DNA of 64,000 nt from NCBI RefSeq assembly GCF_011387195.1, contig NZ_CP046919.1, positions 1,736,001 to 1,800,000 on the forward strand, written 5' to 3'. Both the position numbers and the translations under genes were made by a program. Origin of the DNA: Streptococcus ruminicola. GTDB lineage: Bacteria > Bacillota > Bacilli > Lactobacillales > Streptococcaceae. The notes under the pieces are model-generated. The model saw only the letters and a program-made list of their open reading frames with translations. It was not told where the DNA came from and did no database searches. Shown one piece after another: positions 18,102-26,850 of this stretch. The number at the start of each line of letters is the position of its first letter. Position 1 is the first letter of the stretch.

Positions 18102-18209
18102 TTAGCGCTTTTTTAGCGGTCTTCTACCACTCCAGTACCAAAAAGCCAAGCTTGCTACTCCTACTATGATGATAAATAGAATACTTATCAGACTATATAG
18201 CTCAATCAT
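18102..18209 (-). CDS. Small membrane protein (35 aa) of the Bce-type operon
   Basis: A strong GGAGG ribosome binding site lies 8 bases before the ATG. The peptide has one long hydrophobic helix (about residues 6-26) and a basic tail (R-R-P-L-K-K-R), giving a single-pass small membrane protein. It lies between another such gene and bceA. Position recalls VraH, the small membrane protein that works with the VraDE transporter of S. aureus; there is no clear sequence similarity, so this is only an analogy. Confidence 0.62.
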   Translation of the reverse strand: MIELYSLISILFIIIVGVASLAFWYWSGRRPLKKR

Positions 18210-18224
18210 ACTAAGCACCTCCTT

Positions 18225-18344
18225 CTACTTTGTTATGCGAAAGGCATATGAGATGATATAAACAATAGATCCAAGAAATAGCAATACAATCCAAATGAAA
18301 AAATGAATCCATAGGCTAAGATAGTGTTTAAATTCTTCTTTCAT
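18225..18344 (-). CDS. Small membrane protein (39 aa), first gene of the Bce-type operon
   Basis: AAAGGAG precedes the ATG by 9 bases. A short charged N-terminus (M-K-E-E-F-K) is followed by one hydrophobic helix (about 10-33) and a basic end. It lies directly downstream of a BceR-type box and is followed 15 bp later by a second small membrane protein. Too short for most gene finders. Confidence 0.62.
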   Translation of the reverse strand: MKEEFKHYLSLWIHFFIWIVLLFLGSIVYIISYAFRITK

Positions 18345-18425
18345 ATACTGCTACTCCTTTCTTATTGACATCTTTAGTTTATCGGAAATCAGCTCTTTTT
18401 TTCTTACAGTTTTGGGGATGAAACC

Positions 18426-18439
18426 TTACAAAAATGTAA
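18426..18439. promoter_or_regulatory. BceR-type regulator binding box
   Basis: TTACA-AAAA-TGTAA matches the TnACA-N4-TGTAA consensus known for BceR-like regulators of Firmicutes. It lies 82 bp upstream of the first small membrane gene, upstream of a GATAAACT -10-like sequence on the minus strand. Confidence 0.78.
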
Positions 18440-18440
18440 G

Positions 18441-18473
18441 AAAAAACACAGAAGCCAATACTTCTGTGTTTTA
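18441..18473. terminator. Terminator after the TIM-barrel gene
   Basis: ACACAGAAG / CTTCTGTGT stem with T tract on the minus strand (and A tract making it nearly bidirectional). It separates the isomerase-like gene from the BceR box. Confidence 0.87.
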
Positions 18474-18480
18474 TATTATC

Positions 18481-19302
18481 TTACAAGTTTTGTGCAATCT
18501 GTTTTAGGTAAGCATGACTTTCGAGCTGTTCAACTGGATTAGTTAGGTCTTTTAAGTTAATTTCGTAGATGCTACTTGCTTTCTCATTAAAGAGTGGCAA
18601 AGCTTTCGCCCAATCAATTTTCCCATGCCCTAGCGTTAAGCTATCATGCGTTTGCCCAAGTGAGTCTACTAAATGGTAATGAACGATATGATCCTTCAAA
18701 GTCTTTAGAGACTGTTGAAGAGCCTCGTTATCACCGTGAAGATAGATAAAAGCATGAGAAATATCATAGGCAAGCGGGTAAGCTTTTTTCGCTAGCAAGC
18801 CATCAAATTTAGGATCTCCATAGGCATAGAGTTTTGAAATACCATTTTCAAACATGATATGGCCTTTGCCAATATGGCAAAAATGATCCATGCGAGAGAA
18901 AAGATACTGACGAGCATCCTCAATTGAAGCAAAAGGTTCTAATAGTTCAGCTTCTTCTAACTCGTAAGAGCCGTGAACCAGCACTTTACAGTCGTATTTT
19001 TTTGCTAAATCAAGTATTTTTTGTGTTGAAAAATCGATAAAGTTAACCAATTCAGCATTATTTTTGGGATGGGCTACCAATTCCAGACGTTTTCCTTGGT
19101 ATTTCATGGGGTGATGGAGAACAATAGTCTTTACACCACTTGATTTGACCTTTTGAATGGCTTCTTCAAGTTTTTCTAAGCCATCAGCCGTATAATCAGC
19201 TTCGCTTGTGAAAAATTCAAAAACATCTGGATGATATTTTAGACGACTAGCTACTTGCTCTGGAGCGCAGCTAGCTTTTAGTCCTAATTGAATCGGAAAC
19301 AT
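18481..19302 (-). CDS. Xylose isomerase-like TIM-barrel protein
   Basis: This 273-residue protein has an AP endonuclease 2 / sugar isomerase-like fold. Alternating strands and helices carry conserved polar clusters: T-I-V-L-H-H-P near 80, C-K-V-L-V-H-G-S-Y-E near 106, A-Y-D-I-S-H-A near 180, H-Y-H-L-V-D-S near 210 and G-H-G-K-I-D near 227, which would ligate a divalent metal. The substrate is unknown. It lies 26 bp downstream of trmFO and is probably co-transcribed. Confidence 0.75.
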   Translation of the reverse strand: MFPIQLGLKASCAPEQVASRLKYHPDVFEFFTSEADYTADGLEKLEEAIQKVKSSGVKTIVLHHPMKYQGKRLELVAHPKNNAELVNFIDFSTQKILDLAKKYDCKVLVHGSYELEEAELLEPFASIEDARQYLFSRMDHFCHIGKGHIMFENGISKLYAYGDPKFDGLLAKKAYPLAYDISHAFIYLHGDNEALQQSLKTLKDHIVHYHLVDSLGQTHDSLTLGHGKIDWAKALPLFNEKASSIYEINLKDLTNPVEQLESHAYLKQIAQNL

Positions 19303-19328
19303 TTTGTCACCTCTTCTAAGATATTGTA

Positions 19329-20666
19329 TTAAACGTTAAGGTATTCTTCCAAATCTTTCAAGGCACGTTCAGCAACTTTTTCGTAACGTTCTTTTTTATC
19401 ACGGATACGTGGTCCTTCGAGTTCTTTAACGATACCAAAGTTAACGTTCATTGGTTGGAAATGTTTGCTTTCAGCATGAGTGATGTAGTGTGGTAAAGCA
19501 CCGATAGCTGTTGTTTGAGGGAAAATAACTGGTTCTTCGCCTTTGAAACGACGCACAGCATTGATACCAGCTACAAGACCTGATGCAGCAGATTCAACAT
19601 AACCTTCAACACCAGTCATTTGACCAGCGAAGAAAAGATTTGGATTTTGACGTGTAGCAAATGTTTCAGTCAAAAGGTTTGGTGAATCCATGTATGAGTT
19701 ACGGTGCATAACGCCGTAACGTACAAATTCAGCATTTTCTAGACCTGGAATCATGCGGAAAACACGTTTTTGTTCACCCCATTTGAGGTGTGTTTGGAAA
19801 CCAACGATATTAAATAGGCTACCAGCAGCGTTATCTTGGCGTAGTTGAACAACAGCATATGGTGTTTTAAATTCACCGTCACGTGGACCTTTGTAGTCAT
19901 CTGGATATTCGAGCCCAACTGGTTTCATAGGACCGTAAAGCATTGTTTTAATGCCGCGTTTAGCCATCACTTCGATTGGCATACAACCTTCGAAGTATTT
20001 TTCTTTTTCAAATGAATTTAGCGGAGCTTCTTCAGCATTGACAAGAGCTTCGTGGAAAGCCATGAATTCTTCTTTTGTCATTGGACAGTTAAGGTAAGCA
20101 GCTTCCCCTTTGTCATAACGTGATTTAAGGTAAACTTTATCCATGTCGATAGAACTTTTATCGACAATTGGTGCTGCTGCATCGTAGAAATAGAAGCCGT
20201 CGCCGCCGTTTAATTCGTGGATTTTTGCAGCCAAGGCATCTGAAGTAAGTGGACCACTAGCAATGACTGTGATAGCATCGTCAGGAATTTCAGTGATTTC
20301 TTCACGGATAACTTCGATAAGTGGGTGGTTTGTAACTTCATCAGTTACCATTTGTGAAAATCCGTCACGGTCGACAGCAAGAGCACCACCAGCAGGCACA
20401 CGAGTGCTTTCAGCAGCTTTCATGATAACAGAATCCAAGCGACGCATTTCTTCTTTCAAAAGACCAACAGCATTTGTTAAACTGTCACCACGAAGTGAAT
20501 TTGAGCAGACAAGCTCAGCGAATTTATCAGTTTTATGCTGAGGAGTTGGTTTAACGCCGCGCATTTCGTAAAGTTTAACTGGAATACCGCGTTTAGCAAT
20601 CTGATAAGCAGCTTCAGAACCAGCTAAACCAGCTCCAATAACGTTAATGTATGATGATTGAGACAA
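19329..20666 (-). CDS. trmFO: Folate-dependent tRNA uridine-54 methyltransferase TrmFO
   Basis: This 445-residue FAD enzyme uses methylenetetrahydrofolate to make ribothymidine at tRNA position 54 in most Firmicutes. The dinucleotide-binding motif [10 protein letters not shown] is at residue 9. Family stretches [23 protein letters not shown] and [14 protein letters not shown] are all visible. GGAGGTATTAGTATATTG precedes the ATG. The transcript has a leader of about 100 nt with hairpins. topA and dprA nearby follow the standard streptococcal order. Confidence 0.97.
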   Translation of the reverse strand: MSQSSYINVIGAGLAGSEAAYQIAKRGIPVKLYEMRGVKPTPQHKTDKFAELVCSNSLRGDSLTNAVGLLKEEMRRLDSVIMKAAESTRVPAGGALAVDRDGFSQMVTDEVTNHPLIEVIREEITEIPDDAITVIASGPLTSDALAAKIHELNGGDGFYFYDAAAPIVDKSSIDMDKVYLKSRYDKGEAAYLNCPMTKEEFMAFHEALVNAEEAPLNSFEKEKYFEGCMPIEVMAKRGIKTMLYGPMKPVGLEYPDDYKGPRDGEFKTPYAVVQLRQDNAAGSLFNIVGFQTHLKWGEQKRVFRMIPGLENAEFVRYGVMHRNSYMDSPNLLTETFATRQNPNLFFAGQMTGVEGYVESAASGLVAGINAVRRFKGEEPVIFPQTTAIGALPHYITHAESKHFQPMNVNFGIVKELEGPRIRDKKERYEKVAERALKDLEEYLNV

Positions 20667-20805
20667 TATACTAATACCTCCAAAACGACGCCAAAATGGC
20701 TAAATAAGCCAATCTAACATCGCTTCCAGACACGGGGATTTCCCATATCTGAATCTTTCTATTTTTAATACTTGACTATCATAACATAAAATCATTGAAA
20801 TACAA
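20667..20805 (-). promoter_or_regulatory. Promoter and structured 5' leader of trmFO
   Basis: TTGTAT (20800-20805) and TATGAT (20778-20783), 16 bp apart, form a promoter. The transcript leader holds a TGGCTTATTTAGCCA hairpin and a GGGAAATCCCC hairpin before the ribosome binding site. I recognise no riboswitch. Confidence 0.5.
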
Positions 20806-20851
20806 ACAAATATTTAAAATTACAAACATAATTAAAGTTATGTAAAAAAGA

Positions 20852-21565
20852 CTAAAACAAACAAATCCAAGCAGCTAGCAAAACACTTAAAATACTAAAT
20901 AGTGATCCAATCAAATAATATTCTGCAAATGTTGGACTTTCTGAAATTTTATTATACCGCGCAATAGATTTTGCTGTAAAAACTAAACCGATTGAGGCGA
21001 ATTGATTAAAAATGATACAAATACTCATTACAATGCGTTCTAATAGACCAATGATTGCCCCAGCACCTGGAATGGTATCCATTTTTTGATTGTCTTGTGG
21101 CTGATATTTTTGAAAGAAAATCTTGAAAACAACATTTGTTGGCTTAGTGATGAGAACAAGAAATAGAATCATGTTTACTGTTGTAGCATTGACAGTCAGA
21201 TAAGGACAAAATATACTTCCTGTCAATAAAACGATAATCACTAAGTGAAGTGTCTGATCTGCTAAAAATGTCCACATAGCGTTGAGATGAAGCCACTTAG
21301 CGACACTCGATTTTCCAAAATCAATGATAGCATGGCTAAGTAAGATAAGCAGACTCGTCAACCATAGACTTGGTAAAAAGCAAGTTAGTAAAATCAGAGG
21401 AAAAGCTACTCCTAGAAGATGAACCAAAAGGTACTTTTTATCTGTATTTTTACGGTCAGCCACCTTTTGACTTTGCAGTTGGAAATCAGATAAAAAATGA
21501 CAGATTAACAACAAGGTCAAAACAGGATGCTGTGTCAAATATTGTGCAAGTCCAGTGATAGGCAT
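20852..21565 (-). CDS. satE: DUF3307 membrane protein, SatE-like
   Basis: This protein has 237 residues when started at the ATG that overlaps the satD stop (TAATG), where GGAG is correctly spaced; an upstream in-frame ATG lies inside satD. About six hydrophobic helices are present. The motif C-H-F-L-S-D-F-Q-L-Q-S near residue 20 and H-A-I-I-D-F-G-K near 80 are typical of DUF3307. In S. mutans, satD and satE belong to the acid-tolerance operon with ylxM-ffh. Function is unknown. The gene name rests on gene order and family rather than on an alignment. Confidence 0.72.
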   Translation of the reverse strand: MPITGLAQYLTQHPVLTLLLICHFLSDFQLQSQKVADRKNTDKKYLLVHLLGVAFPLILLTCFLPSLWLTSLLILLSHAIIDFGKSSVAKWLHLNAMWTFLADQTLHLVIIVLLTGSIFCPYLTVNATTVNMILFLVLITKPTNVVFKIFFQKYQPQDNQKMDTIPGAGAIIGLLERIVMSICIIFNQFASIGLVFTAKSIARYNKISESPTFAEYYLIGSLFSILSVLLAAWICLF

Positions 21566-22230
21566 TAAGCTAACTCCTCTCCGTAGTGTTTGAGACAATT
21601 TAAAGCCGTTTTTCGTGCGCGAAGGTAAACTTTGATATTACTACTTTTAAGACGTTTTGATAAGGCACTGGTCGTTAATTCTAATCGTTTAGCAAGCATT
21701 TGTTGGTCGAACTGCTCATCGTAAATTCCAAGCGCTAATAATTCTTTTAAGATAATTTCTTGACTTGCTCGCCAGTCTGATTTAATAGCTTCGCTGCTTG
21801 CAATCAAGGTATTAACAATGCTGACTTGATTCTCATCATCAAAAGAAACCGCAATTTGTGTATTGCCGTAGTCATTTTTTTGATGAATATAGTTAATGGC
21901 TTTTCTGGCATGCCAGTAAGCTGGACCATCAGCACCAATACTTTGTTCGGGATTGATGTCTGTTAGAATTTTTCCCATTCCAATTCCGAAACGTACCTGA
22001 TAAGGCTGCATAGCAAGATTAATACGATCAATGATTTGAAATAAAGGGGCATCAAGCGTCAATAATCCTTGAAATTCATCTCCCAATGTAATAGATAATT
22101 TTGAAACCAATACTTCTTTAAATTCTGTATTTAAATCATTTAAGCAAGTTTCTAATATTTTTTGAACTTGGTAACGATTATCGATTTTTTTTGAATCAAT
22201 GATATCACCAATTAATGCAAAATAATTCAT
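21565..22230 (-). CDS. satD: SatD-family protein
   Basis: This 221-residue protein has the conserved SatD pattern: G-D-I-I-D-S-K (8-14), L-G-D-E-F-Q-G (49-55), R-F-G-I-G-M-G (80-86) and G-A-D-G-P-A-Y (99-105). A C-terminal helix-turn-helix-like segment follows (L-T-T-S-A-L-S-K-R-L). The G-D-E-F motif flanked by these glycine-rich strands looks like a nucleotidyl-cyclase palm fold; this is my inference. Two-domain architecture suggests a ligand-sensing DNA-binding protein. Three palindromic sites 28 bp apart precede it, consistent with autoregulation. It is coupled to the membrane gene downstream. Confidence 0.8.
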   Translation of the reverse strand: MNYFALIGDIIDSKKIDNRYQVQKILETCLNDLNTEFKEVLVSKLSITLGDEFQGLLTLDAPLFQIIDRINLAMQPYQVRFGIGMGKILTDINPEQSIGADGPAYWHARKAINYIHQKNDYGNTQIAVSFDDENQVSIVNTLIASSEAIKSDWRASQEIILKELLALGIYDEQFDQQMLAKRLELTTSALSKRLKSSNIKVYLRARKTALNCLKHYGEELA

Positions 22231-22248
22231 AGGCCACCTCTCTTATAG

Positions 22249-22319
22249 GTCTATTATAACAGACTTATCAAAAAAAGTCCGTTATAACGGAAATTATTTA
22301 AAAAGTCTATTATAATGGC
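22249..22319. promoter_or_regulatory. Three palindromic operator-like sites with exact 28-bp spacing upstream of satD
   Basis: GTCTATTATAACAGAC (22249), GTCCGTTATAACGGAA (22277) and GTCTATTATAATGGC (22305) share a GTCnnTTATAA core. The middle copy contains a 14-bp perfect palindrome (22278-22291). Their starts are exactly 28 bp apart. On the minus strand the copy nearest satD contains a TATAAT -10 box. Confidence 0.7.
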
Positions 22320-22330
22320 AATGAAAACTG

Positions 22331-22366
22331 ACCTAAAAAAACCTTACAAAACAAATTGTAAGGTTT
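22331..22366 (-). terminator. Terminator of topA
   Basis: Minus-strand AAACCTTACAA-TTTG-TTTTGTAAGGTTT followed by TTTT. Confidence 0.9.
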
Positions 22367-22372
22367 AACAGA

Positions 22373-24511
22373 TTATTTAACTTTTGCTTCTTCATAGTCA
22401 CATTCTTCGTTGCTGCAGACGACTTGTTTACCACCGCCACGAATTTTCTTCTCAACGAGGAATTGACCACATTTTGGACAAGAACGTCCGACTGGTTTAT
22501 CCCATGAAGTGAATTCACACTCAGGATATCGGTCACAGCCATAGAAAAGACGATTACGTTTTGTCTTACGTTCAATCACTTGACCTTCGCCACAAATTGG
22601 ACAAGTCACACCAATTTCTTTTGTGATGGCTTTGGTATTGTGACATTCTGGGAAATTACTACAAGCATAGAATTTACCGTAGCGACCAAGTTTAATAACC
22701 ATTGGATGTCCACAAACGTCACAGTCAAAACCAGCAGGCTCATCTTTGATTTGAATTTTTTCAATTTCAGTTTCTGCTTTTGCTAGTTCTTTTTCAAATG
22801 GTTTGTAGAAAGCATCAATGACTTTTTGCCACTGTTCTTTTCCTTCTTCGACTTCATCAAGTTTACCTTCCATGTCAGCGGTAAATTTGACATCAACGAT
22901 ATCTGGGAAGAATTCAACAATCAAGTTATTAACGATTTCACCCAATTCAGTTGGTTCGAAGCGTTTTGAAACCAAGCGAACGTAGTAACGTCTTTGGATA
23001 ACATCAAGTGTTGGTGCATATGTTGATGGACGTCCAACACCGTTTTCTTCAAGCGTTTTGATTAATGTGGCTTCAGAATAACGTGCTGGTGGTTGAGTGA
23101 AGTGTTGTTCAGGATTTGTTGAAACTTTCTTAACAACATCGCCTTCAACCATGTCGGGCAACATTTTATTCTTATCAGAATCGTTGTAGACAGCCAAGTA
23201 ACCGTCAAATTTGACTTTACTACCGTTAGCTGTGAAGCGAACGCCATTTTGCTCCAAATTAACTTTCATGGTATCAAACACCGCAGCTGTCATTTGACTT
23301 GCGACAAATCGATTCCAAATCAATGTGTAGAGTTTCAATTGGTCTTTGTCTAAGTGTTTTGCGATAGATTCTGGTGTTAGGTTAACGTTTGATGGGCGAA
23401 TAGCCTCGTGGGCATCTTGAGCACCTGAAGCGTTTTTCACACGACTACCGTGTTTAGAGTAATTTTCACCGAAACGTTCTGTAATAAAGCCTGCAGCATC
23501 ATTTTGCGCAACAGGGCTGATACGTGTAGAGTCGGTACGCATGTAAGTAATCAAACCTTGTGTACCACTCTTACCAAGACTAATCCCTTCGTACAACTGT
23601 TGAGCAACCATCATAGTCTTACGTGTACGGAAGTTGATTTTGTTAGCAGCATCTTGTTGAAGAGATGATGTTGTATATGGAAGTGGTGCGTTACGACGAC
23701 GCTCTTTCTTTTCAACTTTTGCTACGTTAAACTCGTCACTTGTAAGTCGAGCAAGAACTGCTTGGACATCCTCGTTAGTGTTGAGTTTTAGTTTTTTACC
23801 ATCGATGCCATAAAAAGCAGCTTGGAATTTTTTAGTTCCTTTTTTGAAGAATCCATCAATTGTCCAGTATTCTTCAGGTTTAAAGTTTTTAATCTCATTT
23901 TCACGGTCGATAATTAATTTCAGTGCTACAGATTGCACACGACCTGCAGAAAGACCTTTTTTAACCTTTTTCCAAAGCAATGGTGAGATAGAATAACCAA
24001 CAATACGGTCAAGAACACGACGAGCTTGTTGCGCATCTACCAAATCCATGTCAATCTGACGTGGTTCAACGAAGGCATTCTTAACAGCATCCTTAGTGAT
24101 TTCATTGAAAACAACACGGTTTTTATCGTTTTCGTCAAGTCCCAAAATGTGTGCCAAATGCCATGAAATAGCTTCTCCCTCACGGTCCGGGTCACTTGCG
24201 AGATAAACTTTTTTAGATTTTTTAGCCTCTTTTTTCAAATCATTAATTAGAGGACCTTTACCACGGATATTAATATACTGCGGTTCATAGTTGTTTTCAA
24301 AATCAATAGACATGCTTGATTTTTTCAAATCACGGATATGACCAACTGAAGCGACAACTTTGTAGTTGCGTCCTAGATATTTTTCAATGGTTTTTGCTTT
24401 AGCTGGTGATTCCACAATAACCAAGTTTTTCTTGGCAGCTGTTTTTTTCTTTGTTGTTTTTTTACTTGTCTTTTTAACAGCTGTTTGGGCTTTTGTAGTA
24501 GTCGTTGCCAT
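22373..24511 (-). CDS. topA: DNA topoisomerase I
   Basis: This type IA topoisomerase has 712 residues from the ATG at 24511, which is preceded by AGGAAGTGA; an 18-residue upstream extension lacks a ribosome binding site. A Lys/Ala/Thr-rich N-terminal tail (T-K-K-K-T-A-A-K-K) precedes the TOPRIM domain ([10 protein letters not shown] ... [10 protein letters not shown]). The active-site tyrosine is in Y-M-R-T-D-S. Three four-cysteine zinc fingers close the protein (from about residue 570). It relaxes negative supercoils. dprA lies 95 bp upstream on the same strand. Confidence 0.98.
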   Translation of the reverse strand: MATTTTKAQTAVKKTSKKTTKKKTAAKKNLVIVESPAKAKTIEKYLGRNYKVVASVGHIRDLKKSSMSIDFENNYEPQYINIRGKGPLINDLKKEAKKSKKVYLASDPDREGEAISWHLAHILGLDENDKNRVVFNEITKDAVKNAFVEPRQIDMDLVDAQQARRVLDRIVGYSISPLLWKKVKKGLSAGRVQSVALKLIIDRENEIKNFKPEEYWTIDGFFKKGTKKFQAAFYGIDGKKLKLNTNEDVQAVLARLTSDEFNVAKVEKKERRRNAPLPYTTSSLQQDAANKINFRTRKTMMVAQQLYEGISLGKSGTQGLITYMRTDSTRISPVAQNDAAGFITERFGENYSKHGSRVKNASGAQDAHEAIRPSNVNLTPESIAKHLDKDQLKLYTLIWNRFVASQMTAAVFDTMKVNLEQNGVRFTANGSKVKFDGYLAVYNDSDKNKMLPDMVEGDVVKKVSTNPEQHFTQPPARYSEATLIKTLEENGVGRPSTYAPTLDVIQRRYYVRLVSKRFEPTELGEIVNNLIVEFFPDIVDVKFTADMEGKLDEVEEGKEQWQKVIDAFYKPFEKELAKAETEIEKIQIKDEPAGFDCDVCGHPMVIKLGRYGKFYACSNFPECHNTKAITKEIGVTCPICGEGQVIERKTKRNRLFYGCDRYPECEFTSWDKPVGRSCPKCGQFLVEKKIRGGGKQVVCSNEECDYEEAKVK

Positions 24512-24605
24512 AAGCTCACTTCCTATCAGTAATAAACTTATAACATGATACCCCGCTTTTTCCAAACTGTCAATAAAAAAGTTGTATTTAATAGAAAAAA
24601 CTTGT

Positions 24606-25448
24606 TTACAATTGGTACTCTGAAAGGACGTCTAAGCCTGATGTGATGCACTTTGCGCCTTCTTTGATCAAATGATGACATCCGTCAGATTTTCCGTCTA
24701 AAATATTACCTGGAATGGCAAAAACGTCTCGTCCTTCTTCTAGGGCTCGCTCACAAGTAATTAAGCTGCCAGATCGCAATTTAGCTTCTGCTACTATGAC
24801 GCCTTGGGATAACCCTGCGATAATGCGATTGCGTTCTGGAAAATGGTATTTTAGTGGCGCTTCTACTGCTGCGTATTCACTTAAAATCAAATGATTTTTT
24901 CCAAGGTAGTCCTGCAACTGCTTGTTTTCTTTGGGGTAATAGACGTCAAGACCACAACCAATAACTGCTATTGTCGCTCCGCCATTTTTTAGGGCTGAAA
25001 TATGTGCGCTGGTATCGATTCCTCTAGCTAAGCCACTGACAATGACGAATTGATTTCCAAGTTCTTTGATAATTTTTTGAACGGACTTGGTTCCTGTCTG
25101 TGTGGCTGTGCGTGCTCCTACTACTGCCATTTTTGGACGATTGAGTAGCTCAATATTGCCTTGATAAAAAAGCAAAACAGGCGGATTATAAGAGTGTTTT
25201 AATTCCAGCGGATAGTCGTCATCTAGTATTGAAATACTAGGGTATTGGTTAAAGACTTTTCGCAAAGTTTTACTATCCAAATCTTTGTATTTTTCTATAA
25301 ATAAAATAGGATTCTTACATTTGGACACAACTGCCATATCGCGCAAGGAAAGAGATTCCTTCTCTCGCTTTTGATAATCTAAAATGGTTAGAATATTGAG
25401 ATTTGTTAGTCCTGCTTGTTTTAATTTAAATAGTTCAAAATTATTCAT
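24606..25448 (-). CDS. dprA: DNA processing protein DprA
   Basis: This 280-residue protein loads RecA on incoming single-stranded DNA during natural transformation. The N-terminal helical domain is followed by the Rossmann-like DprA fold: V-V-G-A-R-T-A-T near 110, [12 protein letters not shown] near 140, G-C-G-L-D-V-Y-Y-P near 165 and A-I-P-G-N near 245. A competence-type CIN box lies 21 bp upstream of the ATG, so it should belong to the ComX (SigX) late competence regulon. The order rnhB-(acetyltransferase)-dprA-topA is standard for streptococci. Confidence 0.97.
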   Translation of the reverse strand: MNNFELFKLKQAGLTNLNILTILDYQKREKESLSLRDMAVVSKCKNPILFIEKYKDLDSKTLRKVFNQYPSISILDDDYPLELKHSYNPPVLLFYQGNIELLNRPKMAVVGARTATQTGTKSVQKIIKELGNQFVIVSGLARGIDTSAHISALKNGGATIAVIGCGLDVYYPKENKQLQDYLGKNHLILSEYAAVEAPLKYHFPERNRIIAGLSQGVIVAEAKLRSGSLITCERALEEGRDVFAIPGNILDGKSDGCHHLIKEGAKCITSGLDVLSEYQL

Positions 25449-25468
25449 TAGTCACCTCACTACTTCTC

Positions 25469-25481
25469 TATTCGAAAAAAA
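25469..25481 (-). promoter_or_regulatory. CIN box (ComX/SigX promoter) of dprA
   Basis: The minus strand reads TTTTTTTCGAATA, close to the streptococcal late-competence element (T-rich run then CGAATA; canonical TACGAATA). The T-rich part is the U-tract of the terminator before it. Confidence 0.75.
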
Positions 25482-25503
25482 GTCCTATAACCATAGGACT
25501 TTG
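25475..25503 (-). terminator. Terminator of the acetyltransferase gene
   Basis: Minus-strand AAGTCCTAT-GGTT-ATAGGACTT followed by T; its T run doubles as part of the dprA CIN box. Confidence 0.87.
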
Positions 25504-25518
25504 TGAGATTTTTTTGAG

Positions 25519-26070
25519 TTAATCTAATATTTTGATGATTTTAGCTGGATTTCCGGCGATAACCACATTATCTCCAAATGATTTGGTTACAACAGTGCCA
25601 GCACCAACGACGACATTATCACCTAAAGTGACACCTGGTAGAATGGTTACCCCACCACCAAGCCATACATTATCACCAATAGTGATTGGCGCTCCATATT
25701 CCAAACCAGAAATACGTTCTTTTGCATCTAGTGGGTGAAGAGGAGTTAAAAACTGACAATTCGGACCAATCATAGCGTTGTCTCCAATGTGAATCTCGCA
25801 GACATCTAACATGGTACAGTTATAATTAGCGAAAAAGTTCTCACCAATGTAGATATTTGACCCGTAATCGCAGACAAAACGCTGCTCCATTAGCAAGTTA
25901 TCGCCTGTGGAACCAAATAATGATTTGATAATTTCTTTACGTTTCTGACGGTCTTCTTCATTATTAAAGAGTGTGATTTGTTTACGGGCATGTAAACGCA
26001 TGGCAAGTAGCTCACTGTCACCAGCATCATATAGCTGACCAGCTAGCATTTTTTCTTTTTCGCTTGTCAT
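25519..26070 (-). CDS. Sugar O-acetyltransferase (maltose/galactoside acetyltransferase type)
   Basis: This 183-residue protein is a left-handed beta-helix acetyltransferase. An N-terminal Maa-type helical cap (M-L-A-G-Q-L-Y-D-A-G-D) is followed by hexapeptide repeats: I-Y-I-G-E-N-F-F-A-N-Y, V-C-E-I-H-I-G-D-N, I-T-I-G-D-N-V-W-L-G-G-G-V-T-I-L-P-G-V. The catalytic His is expected in L-T-P-L-H-P-L-D. It acetylates a sugar hydroxyl from acetyl-CoA; the substrate is unknown. It follows rnhB directly, and its ATG lies beside the rnhB stop. Confidence 0.92.
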   Translation of the reverse strand: MTSEKEKMLAGQLYDAGDSELLAMRLHARKQITLFNNEEDRQKRKEIIKSLFGSTGDNLLMEQRFVCDYGSNIYIGENFFANYNCTMLDVCEIHIGDNAMIGPNCQFLTPLHPLDAKERISGLEYGAPITIGDNVWLGGGVTILPGVTLGDNVVVGAGTVVTKSFGDNVVIAGNPAKIIKILD

Positions 26071-26850
26071 TTAGTTCTCCTTCAACATAGATTTAATTGG
26101 TTCAAATGTTTTACGGTGAATTGGTGTAATACCGTGTTCTTTAAGACCTGCAAGATGGTCTTTAGTACCGTAACCGACATTTTTTTCAAAAGCATAGCCA
26201 GGGTACTCTTTGGCGTAATCCGCCATCATGCGGTCACGAGTGACTTTGGCAACGATAGAGGCTGCCGCAATTGATAAAGAATTAGCATCTCCTTTGATAA
26301 GTGATTGCTGAGGAATGTCAGTGTCTAAGTGCATGGCATCAATTAAAAGATAATCGGGTTTAGTCACTTGTCCCTTGATTTGGTCAATTGCTTGGAGCAT
26401 ACCAACTTTTGTCGCTTCATAAATGTTGATATCATCGATGACAGTATTATCAATCACACCAATACCAACTCCTAAAGCACGCGCAAGGACTTCTTCATAA
26501 ATTTCCTCGTGGTGTTTTTTAGGAATTTTCTTAGAGTCATTAAGATGCTTGATTTTACAATTCTTAGGCAGAATAACGCAAGCAGTCACGACAGGACCCG
26601 CTAATGGGCCACGTCCTACTTCATCGATGCCTCCGATAGCTTCATAACCAGCTTGATAAAGCTCTTTTTCGTAGCGCAGCATATTTTCCAAACGCAAGTC
26701 TTCGTCGATATCGGCTTGAATAGCCTTTTTACGCTGGATGATAGCTTTTTGCACGCCTGCTCGGCTATCTTCCTCGTAGGCTTGCCAGCGTGCATCGTCA
26801 AGATTGTCAATGTCAGCGAGCGCTTCTTTGATTTCTTTAACGGTCGCCAT
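26071..26850 (-). CDS. rnhB: Ribonuclease HII
   Basis: This 259-residue enzyme removes ribonucleotides from RNA-DNA hybrids. The start M-A-T-V-K is chosen because AGGAG precedes it by 9 bases and would abut an ATG three codons earlier. The catalytic acidic set is visible: [13 protein letters not shown] near 75-87, and L-L-I-D-A-M-H. The C-terminal G-Y-G-T-K-D-H motif is present. The start overlaps the rbgA 3' end by 14 bp, so the two are translationally linked. Confidence 0.97.
   Translation of the reverse strand: MATVKEIKEALADIDNLDDARWQAYEEDSRAGVQKAIIQRKKAIQADIDEDLRLENMLRYEKELYQAGYEAIGGIDEVGRGPLAGPVVTACVILPKNCKIKHLNDSKKIPKKHHEEIYEEVLARALGVGIGVIDNTVIDDINIYEATKVGMLQAIDQIKGQVTKPDYLLIDAMHLDTDIPQQSLIKGDANSLSIAAASIVAKVTRDRMMADYAKEYPGYAFEKNVGYGTKDHLAGLKEHGITPIHRKTFEPIKSMLKEN

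Noticed and set aside
22373..24511. Several plus-strand frames of 60-75 codons opposite topA
   Set aside because: Antisense shadows of a conserved gene with no ribosome binding sites or family similarity.
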